Positions 26,438 to 35,600 of a DNA stretch of 64,000 nt are shown here, piece after piece (position 1 is the stretch's first letter; each line of letters begins with the position of its first letter). Both the position numbers and the translations under genes were made by a program. Source of the stretch: Clostridia bacterium (lineage in GTDB: Bacteria > Bacillota > Clostridia > Christensenellales > Aristaeellaceae); NCBI GenBank assembly GCA_017547285.1, contig JAFYQB010000160.1, positions 50,194 to 114,193 on the forward strand, read 5' to 3'. Under the pieces are notes generated by a model. That model was not told the origin of the DNA. It did not search any database and saw nothing but the letters and a program-made list of their open reading frames with translations.

Positions 26438-26492
26438 CTAAAATAACAGCTCCACAATCAAATGTGGAGCTGTTATTTTAGATTTTTTTTTT
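26438..26492. terminator. Second long hairpin with T-run
   Basis: CTAAAATAACAGCTCCACA (26438-26456) pairs with its perfect complement at 26463-26481 and is followed on the plus strand by a run of eleven T. On the minus strand it closes the secretome operon, but there the stem itself provides the only T-rich tail. The 150 bases between this and the previous terminator hold no convincing gene; a minus-strand frame there reads HHVNAVLNGAEEYNKLGTAV, possibly a relic. Confidence 0.75.
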
Positions 26493-26494
26493 GA

Positions 26495-27421
26495 TCAGAA
26501 TTCACGCAGCATAAAATGACCGTCTTCTCCGCTGATCTCCACAAAGGTGAAATGGTAATAGCCTGCATCATCCTGATAGCCGACGACCAGATTGGGCATA
26601 TCGCCGTACATCACAGCACGGATCATAAGCGGGTGTTCAGGATCTACCTGATACTGGATGTTCTCCAGTGTTGCATCATAGATCGCTTCGCCGGTATCGC
26701 TGTCCCAGTCCCGGAGTTCGGCATTGAACAGGTGCACATGGTTCAGCGTTTTGTCGGAATGCAGAACGAACTCCGCCAATGGGGTGTCATCCATTTCTTC
26801 CTGTTCATACTCGCTGTAATCGTATGCTGCCAGAGAAAAGTCTTCTGCGCTATCAATCTTTAGAGCGGGCACAGACTCGTTTTGGGATCCGTCATAGAGG
26901 TTGGTGAGCAGTGTGATCTGATGCGGAAAGTGTGAGAGATGATTGTAGGCCACTACATAGTCACTCTCAACAAATCCGCATTGATCACCGTATTCCACAT
27001 AGACACGCCCATTGTTTTCAACGTGGCAGTTCCGTACGATCGTGTTTTCGGGGAGCAGGTCAAAGATTTCTTCAGAGCTGATGGTAGGAAACACTTCCAC
27101 GCCGCCATCGCAATAAAGGGTCAGCATGGCGCTGAAGGTGGTTTCATTCTCGCTCGGCTTCAGATAATCAGCCAGAATGTAGCCGCTGTATCCATCGAAT
27201 TCCGCATAGTACCATTCATCCGTAAAGGCATAACAATTACTAACAATAGAACCAAGCGAAACCTTGACCAAACGTCTGGCCTTTGTGCTGGGGGCTTCGC
27301 GCATGGAAACCCATTCGCTGCAGTTGACAACTTCCATGTTCCCAGCATAGTCTTCGGCTGATACAACCAGCGGAAGCAATGCAAGCAGGATGCAGAGGAA
27401 AAGTATAAGCCGTTTGATCAT
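26495..27421 (-). CDS. Secreted SH3b-domain protein
   Basis: Exported protein of 308 residues. Signal peptide MIKRLILFLCILLALLPLVVS, cleaved near SAE. Residues about 30-90 form a bacterial SH3 domain: MEVVNCSEWVSMREAPST, LGSIVSNCY, WYYAEFDGYSGYILADYL. A second, weaker SH3-like unit follows (VEVFPTISSEEIFDLLPENT to GFVESDYV). The remainder is an unclassified beta-rich domain. ATG at 27421 is chosen because AAGGAG is 9 bases upstream; an in-frame TTG two codons before is too close. Last gene of the nine-gene operon. Confidence 0.85.
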   Translation of the reverse strand: MIKRLILFLCILLALLPLVVSAEDYAGNMEVVNCSEWVSMREAPSTKARRLVKVSLGSIVSNCYAFTDEWYYAEFDGYSGYILADYLKPSENETTFSAMLTLYCDGGVEVFPTISSEEIFDLLPENTIVRNCHVENNGRVYVEYGDQCGFVESDYVVAYNHLSHFPHQITLLTNLYDGSQNESVPALKIDSAEDFSLAAYDYSEYEQEEMDDTPLAEFVLHSDKTLNHVHLFNAELRDWDSDTGEAIYDATLENIQYQVDPEHPLMIRAVMYGDMPNLVVGYQDDAGYYHFTFVEISGEDGHFMLREF

Positions 27422-27437
27422 GGACAAGCACTCCTTA

Positions 27438-28733
27438 TTAGGCTTCTTTGGATTGCGGTTCTTCCTTCTTTTCGATCTTGCGGCGGTTGGTTTTGGTGTA
27501 CAGATAGTGATCGAATTCTGCCTGCAGATTCAATCCGCCGTCTCGTGCGTAGCCGGACGCGCTGCTTTGGCTGCTGGCCTGCTTCAGCTGACCGATCAAA
27601 CCGCCAACTACAGCCAACGCTGCGATCAGTGCAGCGATACCCGCGATCAGCATCGTGCCGCTGGCCAGCTTGCCAAGCGCAGCCAGCACGCCCGCGCCAA
27701 CGCCCATTACGCCTGCAAACACACCGGCGCCCCATACGAACGCCTTGCCCTTATCGGTAGGCACGTCGCAGGTCAATTCGCCGGTCTGGCCGTTGATGGC
27801 GAAGGTATAGGTTTGGCCATCCTTTACGGTGGTAATCAGCCATACAGGAAGCAGGACGGGCGTTACCTTGCCGCTGTTTGCCGTAATGGCTTTGCTGCGT
27901 TCTTTGACGGTCGTATAGCCTTTTACGGTATTGCGCAGAGCGTTTGTAATGCTGTTCTCTACGCGCTCAATGGCGCGGCCTTTGCATTCGTCTGCGTCCA
28001 CATCGGCATGGTCTGCCATGGCGCCGGCAAGTACAGCGGGCTGGAAGGGAACAGCCTTGCTCAGATCGTAAGGCTCAATGGACTCGGTAATCCTGTTATC
28101 CAGCTTTACACTGCCATCCACGGGAATGTTCTCAAAACTCATGGCACCTGCGCGGCGAACGATGTAGTACTCGATGGTTTCGATTTCCCATTCGTCCGTG
28201 CGCTCCACACGGCGCTTTTCGGCGTTGTAAATCACATTGCCTTTCGCATCGCAGTCAAACAGCCAGTAGGGGACATAGAGCTTGCGCATTTCGGCAATGT
28301 GGTTGTTTTTCTTGAAAATATTGGGCAGCAGCTTCTTGCCCTTGAAATACTCCTCAAACTTCTTCTGCGCTTCTTCCCGGGAAACCACAAACGGCACAAC
28401 CATTTCGGGGCGGATGCCGCCCTCAATGCGGTCGGGCAGAATGGTGGGGCTTCCGCAGTAGGGGCATTCAGTGGCGGTGGTGGTACCCTCTGTCACCAGA
28501 GCCGCACCGCAGTTTTTGCACTGATATGCCTGCATTTGCGCCGCCTCAGAGGCAGCATACGTCGCGTTTGGTGTTTCAAAATCAATGTGACCCTCTTCCT
28601 GCGGAGCGTACATGGCCTGCACGGCTTCCAGATCAAACGCACTGTCGCAAGCAGGGCAGGTCATTTTGCCGCTGACTCCGTCGTAATTCATGGGGCAGGC
28701 GCAGTTGGGACATTTGTAAGCAATGGTACTCAT
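27438..28733 (-). CDS. Zinc-ribbon membrane protein (TFIIB-type ribbon)
   Basis: Protein of 431 residues. Two zinc ribbons lie at the N-terminus: YKCPNCACPMNYDGVSGKMTC with PAC closing the first, and YQCKNCGAAL followed by TECPYCGSPTIL. The middle (residues about 100-330) is a soluble domain with KKLLPNIFKKNNHIAEMRKLYVPYW, seen in many Firmicutes homologues mis-annotated as replication factor Y-like. Two glycine/alanine-rich membrane helices lie near 335-385. The C-terminus is highly charged. Such genes usually travel with TPM or SPFH-type membrane proteins; here the partner is a TMEM43-like gene 3 bases upstream. Function unknown. Confidence 0.8.
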   Translation of the reverse strand: MSTIAYKCPNCACPMNYDGVSGKMTCPACDSAFDLEAVQAMYAPQEEGHIDFETPNATYAASEAAQMQAYQCKNCGAALVTEGTTTATECPYCGSPTILPDRIEGGIRPEMVVPFVVSREEAQKKFEEYFKGKKLLPNIFKKNNHIAEMRKLYVPYWLFDCDAKGNVIYNAEKRRVERTDEWEIETIEYYIVRRAGAMSFENIPVDGSVKLDNRITESIEPYDLSKAVPFQPAVLAGAMADHADVDADECKGRAIERVENSITNALRNTVKGYTTVKERSKAITANSGKVTPVLLPVWLITTVKDGQTYTFAINGQTGELTCDVPTDKGKAFVWGAGVFAGVMGVGAGVLAALGKLASGTMLIAGIAALIAALAVVGGLIGQLKQASSQSSASGYARDGGLNLQAEFDHYLYTKTNRRKIEKKEEPQSKEA

Positions 28734-28736
28734 CTT

Positions 28737-29576
28737 TTACTTCCCCTTTTGTGTGGATTTTTGCTTGCGCAGGCCAAGAACAACCAGCAATACGCCCAGA
28801 GCCATGAAAACCGCAGCGCCGCCGATGAGATACCCGTTGCTGGTGGACAGCACCTGCTCCCGGGTCTTTTCGCCGCTGAGCACAGCCGTGCCCACGCTGT
28901 CCGTCTTCACCAGAAGGTTGCCCTGCTGGATGCCGATGACCGTGCTCACGCCGTTCTTTTCGGGATTGTAGTACTTGTATCGGTAGGCTGTTTTGCCCTC
29001 CATCCGTTCGCCCAAAGAGTGAGCGCCCAGAAAGTTGAAATAGCTGTCGCCAATGTAGGTCACATTGGTATCGGCATAGTAGCCGCCGTCGGGCAGCACG
29101 CACACTTCGCCCGTAGCTATGCTTTTGTAGGTGAGAACGTAGTCTTTGGTTTCGGCAGGATCGAAATCAACATAATCGCTTTCTGCCGGGAAGGCGCTCA
29201 GGATGCCGGAATCCAGCTTGAATTCGCCGATCTTCGCCTGTCCCGTCAGCGTCTCTTGCCCGCCGGACACCCATTCCCACTTTCTTTCTTCATCGGTGAA
29301 GCTGGTCTGCTTGTAGGTTTCCTTGTAGCGGTAGGCCTTGATGGTGTTGATGGTCAGCTTCAGTTCTTCGTCATAGGCAGGCGCAAGCATTTCCGGCTCG
29401 CCGTGAATGATGACCAGCTTGCCCTCGTTCTCCGGCAGCACGACCGCTTCTTCCAGATACACGGCGGCTTCCAGCGCAGCCTTCTGCCCCGGAACGCCCA
29501 TGAGACCCTTTGCGCTCAGCGCGATCAGCGCCGCGCCCAGCACGATCAGAATGATTTTTCCGATATTCTTCTTCAT
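28737..29576 (-). CDS. TMEM43-like membrane protein
   Basis: Protein of 279 residues with one membrane helix at each end (IGKIILIVLGAALIALSAKG at the start; IGGAAVFMALGVLLVVLGLR at the end) and a large extracytoplasmic domain, the layout of the TMEM43/LUMA family. Matching elements include EEAVVLPENEGKLVIIHGEP near residue 40, LTINTIKAYRYKETYKQ and a repeated MEWVSG-type WEWVSGG segment. ATG at 29576 is preferred; the longer frame runs over the upstream gene's stop. Paired with the zinc-ribbon membrane protein just downstream. Function unknown. Confidence 0.78.
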   Translation of the reverse strand: MKKNIGKIILIVLGAALIALSAKGLMGVPGQKAALEAAVYLEEAVVLPENEGKLVIIHGEPEMLAPAYDEELKLTINTIKAYRYKETYKQTSFTDEERKWEWVSGGQETLTGQAKIGEFKLDSGILSAFPAESDYVDFDPAETKDYVLTYKSIATGEVCVLPDGGYYADTNVTYIGDSYFNFLGAHSLGERMEGKTAYRYKYYNPEKNGVSTVIGIQQGNLLVKTDSVGTAVLSGEKTREQVLSTSNGYLIGGAAVFMALGVLLVVLGLRKQKSTQKGK

Positions 29577-29589
29577 GAAGGTTTCTCCC

Positions 29590-30564
29590 TCAATACATGG
29601 ACTCGTATGCGCACAGCTCAGCGCAGTGGTCGGAAAGCAGCGTGCAGGCCCTATCCAGCGCGGCCATGGAGCCCTCGCCGTACGCCGCATTCACCAATGC
29701 CATCTGCGCGGCATAATAGCTCATAAAGGCGGCCTGATGATTCAGCCACAGCGGCTTGTACTCTTCAAGACAGGTATTGGCTTTTAGCTGATATTCTTCT
29801 TCCACCTTTGACTGCCAGAGCTGAAGGTTGCTTTTCAGTGCGGCGATGGTCTGCGCATCGTTCTCCTGTGCGGCAGCCAGCGCACACGACGCCTGCGCAT
29901 ATACGTCCATGTGTTTGGAGCATAGCACAATGCCCTGCGTTCCGTTGGCGTAATGCTCCACATAGCAGTAGGGGTAGGCTTCTTCATACTCATCTTCCAG
30001 AGGCTGGGGCTCAAATTGATTTTCCCATTCTTCATCCAGCGCCGTCTGAGTATTCGGGCATACAATGCCGGTCACGTTAATGTTATGTTCCTTCTGGAAC
30101 TGCCTGACCGCAGCCTCTGTTTTGGAGCCAAAGGCGCCATCCACCACGGAGATGTCATCCCCCAGATAACCGGCGTAGAACAGCTGATACTGAAGGAACT
30201 CAATTTCCTCGGTGTGGCCGTAGATGCCTTTGTGAAGCGTGCCTTCCGGGTATTCTACCAGCGGTTCGTTTGTGTAAATCTCCACCAGTTCCAGCGTTTC
30301 GGGCCATGCGATACCGTCGGCAGTCAGGCCGTGATCTTTCTGAAAAGCCTTCACAGCAGCTTGCGTATTCTGGCCGAACTTGCCGTCTGCCTTATCATCA
30401 AGGTATTCAAGATCAATCAGCCATTGCTGAAGCTGCTTGATCTCGGCAGTATGGCCTTTCATGCCTTTATACAGCGTACCATCCGGGTACTTCTCCGCCA
30501 AAGTGGGGGAGAAGCAACCCAGCATGAGTACGACTGTCATCAGCAAAGACAGTACTTTTTTCAT
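29590..30564 (-). CDS. Secreted protein with two peptidoglycan-binding domains
   Basis: Exported protein of 324 residues with signal peptide MKKVLSLLMTVVLMLGCFSPTLA. Two PG_binding_1 units are clear: LQQWLIDLEYLDDKADGKFG, ending AAVKAFQKDHGL, and LQYQLFYAGYLGDD, ending AAVRQFQKEHNI. Each is introduced by a repeated YPEGTLHKGIYGHTEEI-type segment. The last 170 residues are alpha-helical with many alanine, glutamine and tyrosine residues and no recognised fold. It probably binds the cell wall. Ribosome binding site AAAAGGA precedes the start. Confidence 0.88.
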   Translation of the reverse strand: MKKVLSLLMTVVLMLGCFSPTLAEKYPDGTLYKGMKGHTAEIKQLQQWLIDLEYLDDKADGKFGQNTQAAVKAFQKDHGLTADGIAWPETLELVEIYTNEPLVEYPEGTLHKGIYGHTEEIEFLQYQLFYAGYLGDDISVVDGAFGSKTEAAVRQFQKEHNINVTGIVCPNTQTALDEEWENQFEPQPLEDEYEEAYPYCYVEHYANGTQGIVLCSKHMDVYAQASCALAAAQENDAQTIAALKSNLQLWQSKVEEEYQLKANTCLEEYKPLWLNHQAAFMSYYAAQMALVNAAYGEGSMAALDRACTLLSDHCAELCAYESMY

Positions 30565-30585
30565 AAGAAGATCCTTTTCGGACAG

Positions 30586-32622
30586 TTATTTTTCTTCCGG
30601 AGCATTGGCTTCCAGCAGCATGGAGTCTACCTTGTTATCGGATACCACAACGGTCAGTTTACCATCAAAACCGTATTCATCAATGCTCAGAGAATCCTGA
30701 GAACAGATAACGTTGTATACAATCTCTTCTGTACCGTCGTCATCCAGCACCAGACGGGCCTTCTTGAACTTGGCCTTGGCATCCTTGATCTTGTCGCCGA
30801 TCTTTACGCCGTATACGGTATAGCCTTCGCCGGTCAGTTCGATAGACTGCACATAATCGTCGCCGCAGAGGAAAACGGATTCGTTGGAGGCTTCCGTTTC
30901 GTATTCATCGTAGCGGTAATCCTCGTCCAGTTCCAGTGTATCCAACGCTTCACCAACGCTCCGGAGATAGAAGTTGGTCAGCTCGGTTTCCTTACCCTCG
31001 ATACGGCGGGTACGGCCATCCAGTTCGCCTACAATGGCTTTAGCGTAATCACTGGTGATCCAGCCGGTCTTGTTTTTATACTTGACTTTAAACCACACAA
31101 CGCCCTTGCTGTCAGCCTGCGCGTCCAGCAGTTCGCCAAGGCAGGTGTTGCGCTTTTCAACCTGAGTAACGCGGCCTTTGTCCTTGCTGGGGCCGGAGCG
31201 CAGGTTCACTTTGGCGGAGGTGGTAAAGACTTCTACCGTGCCGTAATCGGCTTCCAGTTTTGCAGTGGATTTGCTGCTGGAGGAAGGTTTCTTGGTGGGC
31301 TTGGGGGTGGCGGTGGGTTTGGCGCTCTTCTTGGGGATGGTTTCGGTATCCTTGGCGCCGCAGGTTTTACAGGTGCGTTCCTTGGTGCCGGTCGCTGTTT
31401 CAGTGGCTTCTTTGGTTACTTTCCACTCGCCCCAGCTGTGAGCGGTCTTTTTGATGGTGCTGCTTTCCTTAACGCCACAGGTTTTGCAAACGGCTTCGCT
31501 CTTGCCTTCTGCGGTGCAGGTAGCTGCTGTGATCACTGTGGCGGATCCCAAATTGTGACCGGTCGCTTTCAGGGTTTCCGTCTTTTCCTTGTGGCACTTG
31601 GAGCACTCATACTTTTTGTAGCCATCGGTTGTGCAGGTAGCGCTCTTGCTGTCTTTCGTGCGATAGTCATGGACGCCTTCGGAGGGGATGGTTTCCTTTT
31701 TGGTATCGCCGCACACCGTACACTGAGCCACTTTCAAGCCATCCTGGGTACAGGTAGCCTGAGTTGCAACAATCCAGTCGCCCCAGGTGCACTTTCCAGT
31801 TGCGGGCAGGGTATCCATTTTTGTTGTTTTGCAGAAGCTGCATTCGTAGGATTTATAACCGTCCGCAGCGCAGGTAGCCGGTTCATGATACGTTTGCACC
31901 CAAAGGTGATCAGCTTTGCTGCCTTCGGTTTCTGTTTTGGTATCGTTGCACTTGGAACATTGATAGGTAACAACCTTGGCAGTTTGACAGTTTGCAGCCG
32001 TGGCAGCAACGGCCTGCCACTTATGCCCGGTTGCATAAACAGGCTCGTTTTTTTGAGAATGGCAAATGGTGCAATGATAATAAGCAGTACCGTCTGCTAC
32101 GCATTCCACGTCATCGCGGTTGATGTTATCCAGCACCCAGTAGTGCTTCATGCCCTTGGAGGGAAGCGTTTCCTTCTTAGATTCACCGCAGCGCGTGCAC
32201 TGGTACTCAGCATAACCATCTTTGTCACAAATTGGATCCTGACCGCCTACCTTATGCCAATCGTGGCCTTTTGCTGCTGCCGTTGTGATACGTCTCGTTT
32301 CTCCGCAGCGGGTACACTTCTGGTCCTCAACGCCATCTGTCGTACACGTTGCGCCGTTGCCGCTCACCGCATTCCAATCATGGCCAAGCGGAGCTGTGCG
32401 TTGGGTATCGGAAACAGTGCCGCAGCGGGTGCACTTCATTTCTACCATACCGGCAGAAGTGCAAGTCGATTTGATCTTGGTAGTAAGCTTGAAATCGTGA
32501 CCTTTGGAACAAGGACCGACCGGAATCAATTCATCAAGTTTGGGAAGTTCCCTGGCGAGCACAGTCAGCGGCATCAGCAGCAGCGCCACGGCCAACAGAA
32601 TCAGAATCCACTTTTTTTTCAT
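30586..32622 (-). CDS. Secreted protein with ten CxxC repeats and an SH3b domain
   Basis: Exported protein of 678 residues: signal peptide MKKKWILILLAVALLLMPLTVLA, then about ten tandem repeats of roughly 38 residues at 30-430. Each follows the plan C-T-x-x-G, then Y-x-C-T-x-C-G, then a T-I-P-like turn and G-H-x-W; examples are KCTRCGTVSDTQRTAPLGHDW and CTTDGYKKYECSKC. A lysine/proline/threonine linker follows, then an SH3b domain (KVNLRSGPSKDKGRVTQVE to GWITSDYAKAIVG), then an unclassified C-terminal domain. Such C-rich repeats occur on clostridial surface proteins. ATG at 32622 has AAGGAG upstream; the longer frame has none. Confidence 0.8.
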   Translation of the reverse strand: MKKKWILILLAVALLLMPLTVLARELPKLDELIPVGPCSKGHDFKLTTKIKSTCTSAGMVEMKCTRCGTVSDTQRTAPLGHDWNAVSGNGATCTTDGVEDQKCTRCGETRRITTAAAKGHDWHKVGGQDPICDKDGYAEYQCTRCGESKKETLPSKGMKHYWVLDNINRDDVECVADGTAYYHCTICHSQKNEPVYATGHKWQAVAATAANCQTAKVVTYQCSKCNDTKTETEGSKADHLWVQTYHEPATCAADGYKSYECSFCKTTKMDTLPATGKCTWGDWIVATQATCTQDGLKVAQCTVCGDTKKETIPSEGVHDYRTKDSKSATCTTDGYKKYECSKCHKEKTETLKATGHNLGSATVITAATCTAEGKSEAVCKTCGVKESSTIKKTAHSWGEWKVTKEATETATGTKERTCKTCGAKDTETIPKKSAKPTATPKPTKKPSSSSKSTAKLEADYGTVEVFTTSAKVNLRSGPSKDKGRVTQVEKRNTCLGELLDAQADSKGVVWFKVKYKNKTGWITSDYAKAIVGELDGRTRRIEGKETELTNFYLRSVGEALDTLELDEDYRYDEYETEASNESVFLCGDDYVQSIELTGEGYTVYGVKIGDKIKDAKAKFKKARLVLDDDGTEEIVYNVICSQDSLSIDEYGFDGKLTVVVSDNKVDSMLLEANAPEEK

Positions 32623-32648
32623 TGTCTTACGCTCCTTTATATAGGATT

Positions 32649-32682
32649 TTCCGCAGGCTGCCGGTGAAAGCAGCCTGCGGAA
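32649..32682. other. Intergenic hairpin between surface-protein genes
   Basis: TTCCGCAGGCTG (32649-32660) pairs with CAGCCTGCGGAA (32671-32682) across a 10-base loop. No T-tract follows on the minus strand, so a role in mRNA stability or partial attenuation between the leucine-rich-repeat gene and the CxxC-repeat gene is more likely than full termination. Confidence 0.55.
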
Positions 32683-32689
32683 GTCATGT

Positions 32690-35600
32690 TTATTCCGCCT
32701 CGTAAGTACGAACCATACCGAAGTAGTCCAGCAGCAGGCCGTCCTCGGTGGTGGCAAAGTTATAAATGGTGCCATAGTAGTCTACAGCAAAACCTTCGTA
32801 CTCAACGCCCGCAACGTTCACGGTACCTCGGGTCCAGCCAAGGGTCTGCACCTGAATACCACTCATCACCAGTTCGGTGCTGCCATCGGCATTAAAGATC
32901 ACGTAATCGCCCGCACAGCCCAGTTGTTCAGCGCTCAGCTTCATGCCCTGCACAATGGAGCCGGTACAAAGGAACTTCTTACCCACATAGGGATCGGCGG
33001 CAGGCGCTGCGGCGGAGGGTGCAGCTTCGCCGTCAGCTCTTTCATAGGTGCGCAGCATGCCGAAGTAGTCCATCAGCAAACCTTCCTCGGTGACGGCAAA
33101 GTTGTAATAAGTACCATAGTAGTCAATGCTGAAGCCATCTTCGTATTCGGTGCCCAGCACATTCACAGTGCCGCGCTTCCAGCCGAGGGTCTGTACGTTA
33201 ATGCCGCCCATCACCAGTTCAGCACTGCCATCCGCATTGAAAATGACATAATCGCCAGCGCAGCCCAGCTGATCGGCAGTCAGCGTCATGCCCTGCACGA
33301 TCGCGCCGGTCATCCGGAACTTGACGCCAATGCAGGAATCGCTGGATTCATCGGCGGGCTCTTCCTCTTCTTCCATAGCGCCCATCATAGCCATCAGCAG
33401 AGCCATGGCCTCTTCATCGCTCATTTCTTCGGATGCGGTCTCTTCAACCGTTTCCTCTTCCATGGCGCCCATCATAGCCATCAGCATCATGAAGGCTTCT
33501 TCGTCGCTCATTTCATCGGATTCAGCTTCTTCGGGTCCTTCCTCTGCAGCGCCCAGCATGGCCATCAGCAGGGCCATATCATCGTCTTCGTTTATTTCAC
33601 TGCCAGCGGTTGAAGCGGCTTCAGTCTTTACGAAAACCATGCCCTGGGATTCCATCACCAGATTGCCATCGCCGTCAATGAAGAGCTCATCACCCATTAC
33701 ATAGGCCCTGCCATTCTCCATGGTCCACACGCCGGGTTCAACCTCGCTCATCATGTCCATGGAGCAGGTGCCGTCCTGATTCAGGGTAAGTACCATGGCC
33801 ATACCGGGCATAAACTCACACTGCCAGGCGCCAAAGTAGGCAGCGCCCTCGTCACCGATGGGCTGAGCTTCGGGCAGTTCGTAAGTTTCCTCTTCTTCGC
33901 CGTAGTAGGCAGACAGATCGCCGTCTGCGCTGAAAATCTGGAAGATGCCTTCGCCATTGGTAATCGTCAGAATGCCATTTTCAAGGGTGATGGGGCAAGC
34001 GGCCCAGCTGCCGTCGATAACCGTGGGAACGCCATCCACTACATCCCAGGTGTTTTCGTTCATCCAGCCGTCGAAAGCATAGGTGTAGGTCATGCTGCCG
34101 TCATTGTTCAGAACCAGCTTGTTGCCGATATCATCCAGCCATTCGCCCAGCAGTTCATCCGCGCCTTCGATGACTTTGGCTTCCACATAGGGAACCAGAA
34201 GGATGGAAGCGCCGTCCATCTTCATTTCAATATTGCCGTTGCCGTCAAAGGTGATGGAAGCGGCAGTGTTCACCGTTTCGCCCACAAAAGCCTCGGCGTA
34301 TTCTGCGTACCAGCGCAGCTGATAGGGATCCTCGCCGACCTCCATGGAGGTGGCGGTGCCATCGTCATTCAGGGTCAGGATCATGGAGCCATCGGTCGTC
34401 TGCCAGGAGCCGATGAAAGACTTGGCGTTGCTCAGATCCAGTTCGGGCCAGGGCTTTTCGGGAATGGCGGGAACGGTGTAGAGCTTGCCTTCCTGTTCAG
34501 TGATGGCAGCGGCATAGCCAAAATCAACCACCATACGGCCGTTCTCATCAATGCTTGCCAGGGCAAAGGCGCTGGCTTCATCCGGTTTGCCGTTCACCAC
34601 AGGGCAGAAAATAGCATAACCTTCCGTTACGTACCAGCCAATGGCCTGTTCTTCGCCGTCCACAACGACCGTGCCGGTAGCGTCGGGATTGAGCGTAGCA
34701 GTTACGGTGGGATATTCATCGGTAAAGTCGCCCATCACGTCCATACCGGCCACATCGTGCCAGGTGCCGAAGAAGGGCATGCCGGCCATCACGTCCAGTG
34801 CGGGGAAGGGCATTTCCATAGCGGCGGGTTCGTTGACCACGCAGGAGGGGAAGGCGCTTGCCATATAGGTCACAAAACCGTCATACAGTTCCATGGGCGA
34901 ACCGTCAGCAAGGGTAAGAGTCGCGTCCTTCTTGCAGCCCTTGAAAGCATCTGCGCCGAAGGCGGGCATGGCGGCGCCTGTATAGGTAATCGCTTCAATG
35001 GTCTTGGCGGCAAAGCCCTTTTCGCCTACGGTCTCCACATTGGGACCAAAGGTTACTTCTACCAGGCCAGCATTCTCAAAGCCGCTGTCAGCAATGGTGC
35101 GCAGGGTAGCGGGCAGCGTGACATAGCTGAGATTGCAGTTGTAGAAAGCTTTGCTGCCAATGCTTTCCAGACCTTCAGACCAGCGCACGGAGACCAGATT
35201 ATTGGTGTTGAACGCGCTGTCGCCAATGGTGTGCAGAGTGGTGGGCAGGGATACATAAGTCAGCAGGCTGCAGCCATGGAAGGCCTGCTTTCCTACCGTT
35301 TCCACACCTTCGGGAATGGTAACGTGCATCAGGCTGTAGCGCTGCAGGAAAGCCTGTGCGCCAATGTGTTTGACAGCTGCGCCGCCAATGGAAGCGGGAA
35401 TTTCCAGACGGCTGGCAGAACCATTGTAGGCAGTGATGGTGCCGGTGGAAGCGTCGAATTCAAAATCGCTTTCAGGAGCCGTCCAGTCAATCACAACCGC
35501 ATTCTTGCCGCTGGGCTGAATACGGGCAAGCACGTCTTCACGGTCTGCAAAAGCGGCCTTGTAGGCATCCAACTGATCGTCGGGCACACAGATCACACAA

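Noticed and set aside
26233..26457. Minus-strand 74-codon frame between two terminators
   Set aside because: It looks weakly protein-like (HHVNAVLNGAEEYNKLG) but has no ribosome binding site and runs through the second hairpin; at most a relic, so not listed as a gene.
27418..29726. A 778-residue plus-strand open frame over 27390-29726
   Set aside because: It runs antisense to the zinc-ribbon and TMEM43-like genes, whose frames carry signal/membrane segments, zinc-ribbon cysteines and ribosome binding sites. The antisense protein has no family pattern; it is a codon-bias shadow.
29953..32667. A 904-residue plus-strand frame
   Set aside because: Antisense to the peptidoglycan-binding and CxxC-repeat genes. 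Its repeats merely mirror the minus-strand repeats, and it has no ribosome binding site.
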